Below are positions 52,289-60,879 of a DNA stretch of 64,000 nt, piece after piece. The notes under the pieces are model-generated. The model did not search any database, had not been told where the DNA came from, and saw nothing but the letters and a program-made list of their open reading frames with translations. Every line of letters begins with the position of its first letter. Position 1 is the first letter of the stretch. Made by a program: the position numbers and the translations under genes. Source of the stretch: Lewinellaceae bacterium (GTDB taxonomy: Bacteria; Bacteroidota; Bacteroidia; Chitinophagales; Saprospiraceae); contig JACJYA010000024.1 of the NCBI GenBank assembly GCA_020636315.1, positions 1 to 64,000 of the forward strand, read 5' to 3'.

Positions 52289-54691
52289 TTACCCTTTCAT
52301 CTGAAAGTGAAGGTTGAACTCCAGGTTTTCCCGGGCGAACTCCGGCCCATCCGGCCCGGGCAACCCAAACGGGTCGGAGATATCCAGCCCGAAGTGCACT
52401 TCAACCCCAATCGCCCTGTCTGCTGAATGAGGTTCCAGCCTGGCATTTACAGCCAGTGGAATTTCCCTGCCGAGAAAATGAAATGTGCCCCTGATCGTTG
52501 CTTCGGTGGGCCGATCCCACTGCAAAGCAATATCCTGCTCTTCGAAGGAAAAGGCCGCCTGAGCGTATTTACTCACTTCCAGGTACTGCTTCAATACTTT
52601 GGCGTCCAGCTCCTTCATTCCCATGGTGAGCGACTTGAGGGCGGCGACAAACTCACCGCTCAATTTCCCTTCCTCATACGCCAGAACCCCCTCCAGGCGG
52701 CGCACTTCTCCGGCATAGCGGTCCAGAGGGCTGGGGAAATTGAACTGCAGTAAGGGAAGGCCTTCACCGGCAGGGGCCAGGTGTTTCCACTTCCCCGAAA
52801 GGCCCGTTGAAGAAAGCGGGGTTTGATCTTTTCTGTCAACTGGCAGTTTACTTTCCGGCAACGGCAACCCCAGCGCCTCCAGACTGACAACCGGCACTGT
52901 TTCCGCCAGTGGGAAAAGCGCGTCTCCGGCTTCGACATCCGACAGCCGGGCTCTGACAACCCCGGCAAATATTTCGGCCGCGCGACTCAAAAGCTTTTCC
53001 CTGTCGGCCGTGGCGCCGGAAAGCGGTTTCCCGAAATTGTCAAAAACCGGATGTATGCAGTCGAACTGGCTGAAGACGGCCAGGCTAAGGAAAATACTGT
53101 CTGTGGTGGCGTAGGGATGAACGTCGAGATAAAACCGGCGGCAGGTTGGGCTGAAGCCGGCGGATGTTTGGTACTCAGCGCCAAGGGCTTTTTCCAGAGC
53201 CGCCAACATTTCACCCTGCCAGTCTCCAGCCTGCGCCTCCCCACCCCACTCCGTCCACTTCAGCGGGAAACCGATGTTCTGGCGGCCCTCCCGGCGCACC
53301 AGGATGGGGCCCGTTTCCGCCACTGCCAGTTCGGCTTGCCTCGTACGGGCTGTGCGCAGGAAATTTTCTACAGCTTCCCAACTCTCTATCCTGCCCCCGC
53401 ACAGGGACTGCCCTTCCGGAGACTGGTAGAGCAATGCCGGGGTGGCAGTGATGATCGCCGGCGCCCCGTCGCTGGCGTCCAGTTCGGTAAAGGCCACCTG
53501 GTTTTCCCGGGCATAGGCATTCAGTTTTTGCTTCAGGCCTTCGGACAGGGCCTCGTCCCCGGGCTGGGTGAACAATACCAGTTGTTCGCCCTTTCGTTGC
53601 GTGGCGATCCAGCCGCCGGACTGATACAGGCAGCCCATTACCAAAGGCCAGTTGAGGTCCTCGTTACAAAAAGCCACCATGATGTAGTCTTCGTCGAGGT
53701 TGGCCTGCATGGCCGTGAAATAACCTTTGGCGTTGCCTCCCCAGTAAATGCCTCCGTTGTCGTCGATGTGAAACAGCAGGGAACGATAGCCCGACTGCCG
53801 CGTCAGCCCGGCGTGAGCCGTTTCCCGCTTCAGGAAGCGGTTGTCTTTGCCTTTTGCCGCCCGTATGATATGGCGAACCAGTAGGGCATAATCCCGGGGT
53901 GTCGTCCAAAGCCCCATGGCCGCCAGTTCGGTATAGCGGCGGTACCCTCCCGGAAGAGGCGCCCCGGACTTGTCATGGCCCATCGCCGCCACTTTTTCCT
54001 GCTCCGGCGACAGTTCGGCAGCGTAAAAGGAATGATCCATGCCCAGGGGCTTCAACACGCGCTCCTTCATGATCTCCGGCAAGGGTTTTCCATAATATTT
54101 TTCCAGGATTAGTTGCAGGAGGATGGCGTTGCCGCACTGTGCCTGCTGTCTGAAATTCAGGTTACCCCGGATGAACAAACCGTCTGTTATACTGGCATTG
54201 CCAGCTTTCAGCAACCGGGCCAGCTCCGGGCGTTGTTCTCCGGCGGCAAACCCGGCCGGCTTCATAGGGCCGCTCAGGTTCCGCCGGCGGAGAATGAGAT
54301 CCCGGATGGTGACGGGTTTGAATTTGAGCCACCGCTTGTCCCTGAGCTCCGGCAGGTATTTTTCCACGGGTTCATCCAGGTGGATCTCGCCGCTATCCGA
54401 CAAACGAAGGAGCTCAAACAAAACCGGCGCTTCAGACATGGCCCCGGCCGGGAAGGGGGTTGTTGCCATCACCTTTTGCAGGCCTCCCTGCCTTAGTGTT
54501 CCCAACGCCAAAGAATCCCGTTGTTCTCCGTAGATCAGATATGTACTGAATCCAGGGACGCCTTCACTGTCCATTTTTTCTTCCAGAGACAAGGCCCTGC
54601 CATCCTGCTCAAACTGATAATGGGCGGCCAGCTGGCCAGAGGCATTGGTGATGCTGAACAGAAAAAGGAAGGAGAATAGAATTTGCTGCAT
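52289..54691 (-). CDS. Inactive serine beta-lactamase-like protein fused to a YceI-like domain
   Basis: 800 residues with a signal peptide (QQILFSFLFLFSITNASGQ). Residues ~35-370 follow class C beta-lactamase/PBP4*-like proteins (VPGFSTYLIYG; LLRLSDSGEIHLDEPVEKYLPEL; LKPLGMDHSFY), but the active-site motifs are gone. Where SxSK is expected there is AMSE (Ala84, Glu87). The YSN motif is CGN. The SGL region is RRRNLSGP. Residues ~640-800 look like a YceI domain: KLSGEFVAALKSLTMGMKELDAKVLKQYLEVSKYAQAAFSFE, IRGTFHFLGREIPLAVNARLE, VEVHFGLDISDPFGLPG. The middle ~270 residues are unassigned. It may be a non-catalytic envelope binding protein. A stand-alone YceI gene follows on the same strand. Confidence 0.8.
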   Translation of the reverse strand: MQQILFSFLFLFSITNASGQLAAHYQFEQDGRALSLEEKMDSEGVPGFSTYLIYGEQRDSLALGTLRQGGLQKVMATTPFPAGAMSEAPVLFELLRLSDSGEIHLDEPVEKYLPELRDKRWLKFKPVTIRDLILRRRNLSGPMKPAGFAAGEQRPELARLLKAGNASITDGLFIRGNLNFRQQAQCGNAILLQLILEKYYGKPLPEIMKERVLKPLGMDHSFYAAELSPEQEKVAAMGHDKSGAPLPGGYRRYTELAAMGLWTTPRDYALLVRHIIRAAKGKDNRFLKRETAHAGLTRQSGYRSLLFHIDDNGGIYWGGNAKGYFTAMQANLDEDYIMVAFCNEDLNWPLVMGCLYQSGGWIATQRKGEQLVLFTQPGDEALSEGLKQKLNAYARENQVAFTELDASDGAPAIITATPALLYQSPEGQSLCGGRIESWEAVENFLRTARTRQAELAVAETGPILVRREGRQNIGFPLKWTEWGGEAQAGDWQGEMLAALEKALGAEYQTSAGFSPTCRRFYLDVHPYATTDSIFLSLAVFSQFDCIHPVFDNFGKPLSGATADREKLLSRAAEIFAGVVRARLSDVEAGDALFPLAETVPVVSLEALGLPLPESKLPVDRKDQTPLSSTGLSGKWKHLAPAGEGLPLLQFNFPSPLDRYAGEVRRLEGVLAYEEGKLSGEFVAALKSLTMGMKELDAKVLKQYLEVSKYAQAAFSFEEQDIALQWDRPTEATIRGTFHFLGREIPLAVNARLEPHSADRAIGVEVHFGLDISDPFGLPGPDGPEFARENLEFNLHFQMKG

Positions 54692-54754
54692 GACTTTTTT
54701 TCAGCAAAGTTGGCGTGCAGAACGGGCCCGGGCGCAGCAAATTTTAAAATGAGA

Positions 54755-54778
54755 CGCCTCAATTTCGAAATTGAGGCG
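54755..54778 (-). terminator. Perfect 24-base palindrome after the AraC-type gene
   Basis: CGCCTCAATTT/AAATTGAGGCG with CG at its centre, 3 bases after the stop of the gene at 54782. On the minus strand it is followed by TCTCATTTTAAAATTTG rather than a clean T run. Probably a terminator, but its full symmetry would also suit a dimeric DNA-binding protein. Confidence 0.6.
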
Positions 54779-54781
54779 TAC

Positions 54782-55981
54782 TTACCTCTCCGCCACATAC
54801 TCTCCCGGGCTCATTCCGGTATGCTTTCGGAAAGCCCGGTTGAAAGTGGCCTTGGAGTTAAAGCCGCAATCCAGGGCCAGGCTGAGGAAGGTATAGTTTT
54901 CGTGCTCTCCGCCCCTGAGTTTGTCTTCGAAAGCCCTGACGCGGTAAGCATTGACAAAATCGTTGAAGTTCTGCCCGTATCCATTGTTGATCAGGCGGCT
55001 GAGGTAGGCCGTGTTGGTGTCCAGCCTTTCGGCGAGTTGCCGGATGTTGAGGCCGGGGTCGAGGTAAGGGCGTTCGGTGGCCATCAGGCCGTCGAGGCGG
55101 CGGCGAAGCTGCTCCATTTCCGGGCCTGAAATACCGGAGGAAGCCGGCTCAGGGGCCTCCTCGGGTGAAGCCGCTTCGGGGAGAAAATCCAGCTGCAGAA
55201 GCTCGCGGGTGGGCTGGCTGTAAGCCTGAATGCTGAGCACAAAGATGGCCACGGAAGCTACCAAGTAATAATACCAGGCCTGAACGTAGCTCAATTCCAC
55301 AAATATACTAACCACCCTCCCGATGAAGGATACCGCAAAAGTTATACTAAGGATAACGATGATGAAATTGAGCCAACGAAATTGCAGTGGTTCCGTATTG
55401 GAAAAATTAGCCACCAGATACTTCTTGTACCGGCTGAACAGAGTGACCGTTGCCACCAGATAGGCAATGAGATGAAGCTGGCTCAGATAGCCCAGCAACT
55501 GATACCACCAAACCTCCAGGTTATCGATAAATTCAAACCAGGGGCCTCTGGTGTTGTAAAAATAAGGCAGAATCTCTCCCCGGATGACATCCCAAACCAG
55601 GAGGTCGTGAAAGGCGATAACGGCATCCTGCAAAAGGAAAAGAGCCGCGGGAATGAAATGCGGCCAGTATTTTCGAACCCTGAACCGCACATTGGTGAGC
55701 GCCAGAAAATAACAATAAAAGGCCGGCCCCAGTAGAAAGGGAGGGTTGAAGGGCAGATAAAACATGAATGTTGTGTGCCAGTCGTGGCTGTCGTACCAGC
55801 CGGCAAACCCAAGCATCCACTGAGAGACAAAGAGCACCAGCAGGAACAGGATACCCGCCATCCAGTAATCGGAGCGAGCCCCCTCTTTCCGCCCACGAAA
55901 GATGAGCAGCAAACTATAGACTCCCCCCTGGACAACGCCGATCAGCAGCAGGGAGGAATAAAGGTTGAAGTTGAAGAGCAT
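54782..55981 (-). CDS. AraC-family transcriptional regulator with membrane sensor domain
   Basis: 399 residues. About seven N-terminal transmembrane helices (SSLLLIGVVQGGVYSLLLIF; MAGILFLLVLFVSQWMLGF; LGPAFYCYFLALTNV; FIIVILSITFAVSFIGRVV; YYYLVASVAIFVLSI) are followed by a linker and a C-terminal AraC/XylS helix-turn-helix pair (LNIRQLAERLDTNTAYLSRLINNGYGQNFNDFVNAYRVRAFEDKL; FLSLALDCGFNSKATFNRAFRKHTGMSPGEY). This architecture is common in Bacteroidota and senses an unknown envelope or membrane signal. The nearest candidate targets are the YceI-like/YceI operon downstream and the small gene at 56086. Confidence 0.93.
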   Translation of the reverse strand: MLFNFNLYSSLLLIGVVQGGVYSLLLIFRGRKEGARSDYWMAGILFLLVLFVSQWMLGFAGWYDSHDWHTTFMFYLPFNPPFLLGPAFYCYFLALTNVRFRVRKYWPHFIPAALFLLQDAVIAFHDLLVWDVIRGEILPYFYNTRGPWFEFIDNLEVWWYQLLGYLSQLHLIAYLVATVTLFSRYKKYLVANFSNTEPLQFRWLNFIIVILSITFAVSFIGRVVSIFVELSYVQAWYYYLVASVAIFVLSIQAYSQPTRELLQLDFLPEAASPEEAPEPASSGISGPEMEQLRRRLDGLMATERPYLDPGLNIRQLAERLDTNTAYLSRLINNGYGQNFNDFVNAYRVRAFEDKLRGGEHENYTFLSLALDCGFNSKATFNRAFRKHTGMSPGEYVAER

Positions 55982-56085
55982 TTGCCTGGCTTGAAGTGGT
56001 GCAACCGGATCTCATCTTCGTCCGCCAGGATATAACTCCAGCCTCTGCAAATTGTTCTGAACATCAGGATAAGAAAGAGGTGCGC

Positions 56086-56322
56086 TTAGTTTTTCAAACC
56101 GCTCTCCACTTCCAGGTTGTACCCGAGTGCCAGATAGTCAATCCCGGGAGCATATTCCATGACAAAGGGAGGACGGCAGGGTTCTGCTTCTTGCTGAACC
56201 GTTGGAACAGGCTGGCTTTCAGCGCCTTCCGTCTCATTGGAAACGGCTCCCTCCGCACTGCCGCAAAGGGTGAGAAAATAGTAGAAAATGAAGATGTTGA
56301 AAATGCCTCCTAATAATCTCAT
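56086..56322 (-). CDS. Small exported or lipoprotein-like protein, unknown
   Basis: 78 residues from the ATG at 56322 (MRLLGGIFNIFIFYYFLTLCGSAEG); an ATG 14 codons earlier (56364) is also possible. The N-terminus is a hydrophobic signal with LTLC as a possible lipobox. The remainder is short, acidic and low-complexity (AVSNETEGAESQPVPTVQQEAEP), ending YAPGIDYLALGYNLEVESG. No family is recognised. Coding status is only moderately supported. Confidence 0.45.
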   Translation of the reverse strand: MRLLGGIFNIFIFYYFLTLCGSAEGAVSNETEGAESQPVPTVQQEAEPCRPPFVMEYAPGIDYLALGYNLEVESGLKN

Positions 56323-56639
56323 GACTTTTCCTTTTATGCCGTTTTTCAGCATTTTTTTGAACATAACATCCCTCTATTTCCGCTTTGGCATTTAAGCTCA
56401 GCGGATCATAAAGCTCTCTTTTTCGGCCGAACGGCAAACCGCTCAGCTTGTCAAAGGGTGGATACGCATTTATTCATGGGAAAGCAATGAGTGTTGTCAA
56501 GGGTTGAGGTGACTTTGGTCAGGGGGCTTTTTTTGCCCCGGCAGGGGTGTCCTCAATACTAGGCCAGGCTGCAAATATAGGAAAAGATTTTTTATTCTGG
56601 AAAAGTGTAGCGGGTACTTTTCATTTATCAGTGGCAAAG
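56323..56639. other. Non-coding stretch
   Basis: About 300 bases with no gene or clear regulatory site seen, between the small lipoprotein-like gene and the first boundary repeat. Confidence 0.5.
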
Positions 56640-56967
56640 CTATCGATGCCTACTTTCAATTTCAACCCGCCAGGTTTCCAACAAGTTCCGGCTGGCTTAA
56701 CCTGGCAGCGTTTATCAGTGGACCCGCACAGGGAATGTAATTTGGTTTAGTGAAAAAACCGGGATAGTTCAATTAAATGTGTCCGCGTTATGCTAACCCG
56801 CTGGTTTCCAGAGCAACAAGGAACCCAGGAGCTAACATTCTAACGCTGGACAAAAGTCGGAAATGGGAAGTCGGAATGGCGGCCAGCATTCTACAACTGC
56901 TTGTCTATCAATAATGTCCAACCTTAAACCGGGTAGCCAACCCAGAAACCAGAAACCATAAACAGCC
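56640..56967. repeat. Boundary repeat, copy 1 of the duplicated T9SS unit
   Basis: Non-coding sequence nearly identical to 58985-59279. Shared stretches include tggcttaacctggcagcg, accctgg-type palindromes, gctggacaaaagtcggaa, atggcggccagcattctaca and aatgtccaaccttaaacc. Copy 1 carries an extra ~60 bases (around 56735-56795) absent from copy 2. An aacctgccagg-like palindromic motif at the start resembles REP-type intergenic repeats. Confidence 0.8.
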
Positions 56968-57240
56968 TCCCTACCACCCACCCACCACACCAGCTTACCT
57001 CCTTTACCACGCCCCTTCTAAAGCACACTATAAAAATAAAGTACGAGGACATCCCTACCTCCAGCCGGAATTCCCGGCTGCCCGCCCAGCGCTTCCTCCA
57101 GCACTGCCCCTGCCCATTGTACAACACCACCCGCCCAACAAGCCGCAGGACTTCCTCAAACCACCTTGAAATAACCGGGCGCCGGGTTGGGGAAAACATA
57201 GGCTTTTGCCGGGATGGCGGCTCCTCTTCTTCGGTGGAGA
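56968..57240 (-). pseudogene. Decayed T9SS sorting-domain coding sequence of the first propeller-like copy
   Basis: This stretch aligns base by base with 59280-59580, which encodes the C-terminal sorting domain of the intact paralogue, but it carries several single-base and short deletions. Examples are cttttgccggg for ctttttgccggg, gcagggcggcgg for gcaggggggcggcgg, and losses in the cgcttcctccagcactgcccctgccc region. Fragments of the domain are still readable in other frames (GRVVLYNGQGQ; GSREFRLEVG). It is therefore a remnant that no longer reaches the end of the gene at 57241-58488. Confidence 0.8.
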
Positions 57241-58488
57241 CTACCGGCTCGCAGGGCGGCGGATCTTCGCCTTCACCAGGGGGCCGAGGCGGTAGTTGGG
57301 GAAGTAGGGAAGAGAACGGCCATGATTGAACGGCAACTGTACCGCATGCTGCTCGAAGTTACAGGCCAGGCCGGGCTCATCCGGGTTGTGGATGACGTGC
57401 AGGACATCGACGGTGGCAAAGGAGTTGATGTAAATTTTACAATCTGGGGCTAGTTGGGCATTAAAGAATTTAGTTGGAAATGGAGATTGGTATCCGTCAT
57501 ATTCAGCAACTGTAATGCGGGATGCTTCAATATCTGCTGCTTGTAGGTCAAATTGGTAAACAAAATCTTCAGAAGAGACATACAAATACCTCGAATTTGG
57601 CGATACGGATACACCTCCTGTAAATGCTCCGTCGTCGATATCAATAAAACAAAAATTGCTTAATAGCCCCGTTGTCCTGTCAAAATCAAAAATAAAAAGG
57701 CCATCCGCCGGCGTATATCTAATGTATTTGGTTCCATCAGGAGAGAAAACCGCCTGGCCTCCGCCTTCTCCCTGTTTAACGGTTGAGTTTCCAATTTGCT
57801 GTTCTAATAAATTTTCTATGCCATTTTCTGTGAGCGCGAAATAGTAATATTTGTTTGATAAGTATTGAGGTACCATTACCCACCAGTCTATACCATTGTT
57901 TTGTTTAACAGCTGTGAGTTGGCCTGCACTGAGGGTATCTTGAATAACTGGTATGTTTTTTTCGATAACCCCGCTGATTAATACATTTACTCTTGTAAAA
58001 AGCAAAGACAAAGTAATGACATCAAATTCTGGTTCATAAACATATTCTATTTTATCATGAAATACACAATAATTATCATTATTACCTGGCAAAGGAAGAA
58101 TTAAACAACTCTGAGAGCCAGCAGGATAACCGAAAGCATTTTCGTTACATCGGTCATTAAATACAGCGCCAAAATTCAAGCTGTCTCCATTTTCCATTAA
58201 TTGATGAAACCTATTGGCAATTTGACACCCGTTTGTATAGAATAATAAATTTCCAAATTCATCTGCAATTGTTGCATTACTTACGGTAATGTTAGTAACA
58301 GTCTGAACATATTCAACTGATAAAGGAATCTCATTAAAACTCAAAATTACGCCCTCTACCCCTGGAAAACTAGCAGTGGCATTACTATTGTAACCAAACA
58401 TCCATACATAATCATAGTTTTGCCCAAAAACAAAGATAGGGAGGCCCAAGAAAAAAAGAATACCTGTTTTTTTTAGCTTATTCTTCAT
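57241..58488 (-). CDS. Propeller-like exported protein, C-terminus lost by frameshift
   Basis: 415 residues with a signal peptide (KTGILFFLGLPIFVFGQ), closely related over its length to the 513-aa protein at 59280-60821 (shared NYDYVWMFGYNS, GGQAVFSPDG, IRYTPADGLFIFDFDRTTGLLSNF, NAQLAPDCKIYINSFATVDVLHVIHNPDEPGLACN). Repeated short beta units suggest a beta-propeller or similar surface protein. After RLGPLV the frame shifts near 57270-57274 (GTGGAGGGCGAA in the paralogue is GTGAAGGCGAA here), and translation ends at once without the T9SS sorting domain. The product could be made but would not be sorted by type IX secretion, so the gene is probably decaying. Confidence 0.75.
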   Translation of the reverse strand: MKNKLKKTGILFFLGLPIFVFGQNYDYVWMFGYNSNATASFPGVEGVILSFNEIPLSVEYVQTVTNITVSNATIADEFGNLLFYTNGCQIANRFHQLMENGDSLNFGAVFNDRCNENAFGYPAGSQSCLILPLPGNNDNYCVFHDKIEYVYEPEFDVITLSLLFTRVNVLISGVIEKNIPVIQDTLSAGQLTAVKQNNGIDWWVMVPQYLSNKYYYFALTENGIENLLEQQIGNSTVKQGEGGGQAVFSPDGTKYIRYTPADGLFIFDFDRTTGLLSNFCFIDIDDGAFTGGVSVSPNSRYLYVSSEDFVYQFDLQAADIEASRITVAEYDGYQSPFPTKFFNAQLAPDCKIYINSFATVDVLHVIHNPDEPGLACNFEQHAVQLPFNHGRSLPYFPNYRLGPLVKAKIRRPASR

Positions 58489-58506
58489 ATCAATTTTAAT
58501 AATAAA

Positions 58507-58537
58507 GGCGCTTTCAACGTTGAAGGCTGAAAGCGCC
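58507..58537 (-). terminator. Terminator after the beta-helix C-terminal fragment
   Basis: Perfect 10-bp stem GGCGCTTTCA (58507-58516) / TGAAAGCGCC (58528-58537). On the minus strand it follows the stop at 58546 and is trailed by TTTATTATT. Confidence 0.75.
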
Positions 58538-58545
58538 TCACCCTC

Positions 58546-58992
58546 CTAATGAATAATAATCAACTTTTCAGTTTTATGGGTTGAGCCCTGGCTTCTTATC
58601 GTGCAGTAATAAATCCCAGAGGGTAACTGGTTTGTATTTATGTAATACCTCGCACTACCTGCATCCAGCTCCTTTTCAAAGTATATCCGCCCATGAATAT
58701 CCTGTATGAAAAACCAGGAGCGAGCCTCAACTGGCACAGCCAACTTTACCCTCAGCTCATCCCTGGCTGGATTCGGGATCAAGTGGAACCCTTTAGGCAA
58801 TTCAGGTTGAAGGGTATGTTGCGGCCGCGCCTCCGGCGCCGGTTCACAAAGCATTTCATCATCGTATTTTACCAGCGGATCAACCAAACTGTACAAACTC
58901 CGGGCTTTGAACACCCCATCTCCTCCAGATAGTGGGCATTGGTTGGCTACGGCCAGGAGTTTGTTGATCTGAAACTGAGTGAAGGTGTCAAT
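58546..58992 (-). pseudogene. C-terminal fragment of a beta-helix T9SS protein
   Basis: About 149 codons homologous to the C-terminus of the large protein at 60880-64000: GIDTFTQFQINKLLAVANQC, CPLSGGDGVFKARSLYSLVD and PLVKYDD are identical. A complete T9SS sorting domain follows (HLIPNPARDELRVKLAVP; DIHGRIYFEKELD; LPSGIYYCTIRSQG; TEKLIIIH). Homology stops at about 58992, where the sequence switches to the boundary repeat, so the whole body and the signal peptide are missing. The frame happens to stay open to 59286, but that part is repeat DNA. It cannot be an exported protein. Confidence 0.8.
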
Positions 58993-59279
58993 GCCCACTG
59001 TTTTCATATTTTCAATTTCAACCTGCCAGGTTTCCAACAAGTTCCCGGCTGGCTTAACCTGGCAGCGTTTATCAGTGATGCCACAGAGAGAATGTAGCCC
59101 GCTGGTTTTCAGAGCAACAAGGAACCCAGGAGCTAGCATTCTAACGCTGGACAAAAGTCGGAAGTCGGAAATGGGAAGTCGGAATGGCGGCCAGCATTCT
59201 ACAACTGCTTGTCTATCAATAATGTCCAACCTTAAACCGGGTAGCCAACCCAGGAACCCAGAAACCATAAACAGCCTCC
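58985..59279. repeat. Boundary repeat, copy 2 of the duplicated T9SS unit
   Basis: Non-coding partner of 56640-56967, with the same order of shared blocks. It joins the truncated beta-helix fragment to the end of the second propeller-like gene and marks the duplication junction. Confidence 0.8.
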
Positions 59280-60821
59280 CTACCACCCGCCACCCACCAC
59301 CAGCTTCCCCCCCTTCACCAGCACCCCTTCTAAAAACACACTATAAAAATACAGGCCCGGGGGCACATCCCCTACCTCCAGCCGGAACTCCCGGCTGCCC
59401 GCCCCCAGCACTTCCTCCAGCACTGCCTGCCCCAGCCCATTGTACAACACCACCCTCCCGGGCCGCCGCAGGGCCTCCTCAAACACCACCTTGAAATAGC
59501 CGGGCGCCGGGTTGGGGAAAACATAGGCTTTTTGCCGGGATGGCGGCTCCTCTTCTTCGGTGGAGACTACCGGCTCGCAGGGGGGCGGCGGATCTTCGCC
59601 CTCCACCAGGGGGCCGAGGCGGTAGTTGGGGAAGTAGGGGAGTGTCCTGAGATGCCAAAAAGGCAATTGGATAGCATGCTGTTCAACATTACAAGCTAAG
59701 CCTGGCTCGTCTGGATTGTGGATGACATGCAGGACATCGACGGTGGCAAAGGAGTTGATGTATATTTTACAATCTGGAGCAAGTTGGGCATTAAAGAAAT
59801 TAGTTGGAAATGGAGACAGGTAGCCATCATATTCTCCAATAGTTATTTGAGAAGAAGCAATGTTTTCATCGAATAAATCAAATTGATATAAATATTTTTC
59901 TGAACACACATATAAATACCTCGAATTTGGAGACACTGCGCCCCCCCCAATAAAAGCTCCGTCGTCAATATCAATAAAACGAAAATTGCTTAATAGCCCC
60001 GTTGTCCTGTCAAAATCGAAAATGAACAGGCCATCCGCCGGAGTGTAACGGATGTAAAACTTGCCATCTGGTGAAAAAACAGCTTGCCCGCCTGCTTCGC
60101 CTTCCAATACGGTTGCATTCCCGATCTGCTGCTCAAATACCTCTTGTATTCCATCCTCAGTTAGCAAGAAGGTGTAATATTCATTAGTTAGGTATTGCGG
60201 AACCATAACCCACCAATCAATTCCATTTGCATGTTTTACCGCTGTAATTTGCCCCATTCCAAGACTATCATTTATCACAGGATGGTTTTTTAATAATATA
60301 TTTTCCTGGTTATTGGAAGTATCTATTTCTATAATTGCACTCAATATTCCAGTTGTTAATGCAATCGCCGGTGAGTTTTCAGCGTATTCCAAATGGGAAT
60401 ACAATAAGTAGTATTGATTAGATTGATTGGTAATATTAAGTATCAATGAACTTTGAGGGCCAGCTGGATATCCGATAATATCGCAGAAATCGTTGTGGAT
60501 ATTACCAATGTTTAGGTTATCTCCTCCATCAAGTAATTCGTGGTCAGAGTTAGCTATGGCACAACCATTAGTATAAAAAAGGAGGTTTCCTTGACCATCA
60601 CAAATACTTGCACTACTAACATTCAAATTTAAATTAATCGGTGTGTAATAAATATGTGCCGGATATTCATTAAAGTCGATGATTACTCCTTCCATTCCGG
60701 GAAAGCTGGAAGTTGCATCACTATTATATCCAAACATCCACACATAGTCGTTCTTTTGCCCGAAACTTAAAAAAGGCAGGAATAATAATATCAAAAAAAG
60801 CTGAAACAAAATGTATTTCAT
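59280..60821 (-). CDS. Propeller-like surface protein with T9SS sorting domain
   Basis: 513 residues. The signal peptide is MKYILFQLFLILLFLPFLSFGQ. The main domain has repeated beta units (GNLLFYTNGCAIANS, DWWVMVPQYLTNEYYTFLLTEDG, GGQAVFSPDGKFYIRYTPADG, GGAVSPNSRYLYVCSEKYLYQFD), in the style of WD40/Kelch-like surface proteins. A Pro/Glu linker precedes the C-terminal type A sorting domain (YVFPNPAPGYFKVVFEEAL; GRVVLYNGLGQAVLEEV; LEVGDVPPGLYFYSVFLEG; GGKLVV), which directs export by type IX secretion and anchoring to the cell surface. Binding target unknown. It follows the large beta-helix gene across a terminator, and the same pair order is seen in the decayed unit to its left. Confidence 0.88.
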   Translation of the reverse strand: MKYILFQLFLILLFLPFLSFGQKNDYVWMFGYNSDATSSFPGMEGVIIDFNEYPAHIYYTPINLNLNVSSASICDGQGNLLFYTNGCAIANSDHELLDGGDNLNIGNIHNDFCDIIGYPAGPQSSLILNITNQSNQYYLLYSHLEYAENSPAIALTTGILSAIIEIDTSNNQENILLKNHPVINDSLGMGQITAVKHANGIDWWVMVPQYLTNEYYTFLLTEDGIQEVFEQQIGNATVLEGEAGGQAVFSPDGKFYIRYTPADGLFIFDFDRTTGLLSNFRFIDIDDGAFIGGGAVSPNSRYLYVCSEKYLYQFDLFDENIASSQITIGEYDGYLSPFPTNFFNAQLAPDCKIYINSFATVDVLHVIHNPDEPGLACNVEQHAIQLPFWHLRTLPYFPNYRLGPLVEGEDPPPPCEPVVSTEEEEPPSRQKAYVFPNPAPGYFKVVFEEALRRPGRVVLYNGLGQAVLEEVLGAGSREFRLEVGDVPPGLYFYSVFLEGVLVKGGKLVVGGGW

Positions 60822-60840
60822 TTTCTAACTAAAATAAGAA

Positions 60841-60873
60841 GGGGCACTTCATCTCATTTCAGATGAAGGCCCC
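60841..60873 (-). terminator. Terminator after the large beta-helix gene
   Basis: Stem GGGGCACTTCATCT (60841-60854) / AGATGAAGGCCCC (60861-60873), one bulge, trailed on the minus strand by TTCTTATTTT. It sits between the two genes of the unit, at the place matching the terminator at 58507-58537. Confidence 0.75.
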
Positions 60874-60879
60874 TTTCAA

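Noticed and set aside
52823..53884. 353-codon open frame antisense to the beta-lactamase-like gene
   Set aside because: Complementary-strand shadow; low-complexity, Gln/Arg-rich translation without family features.
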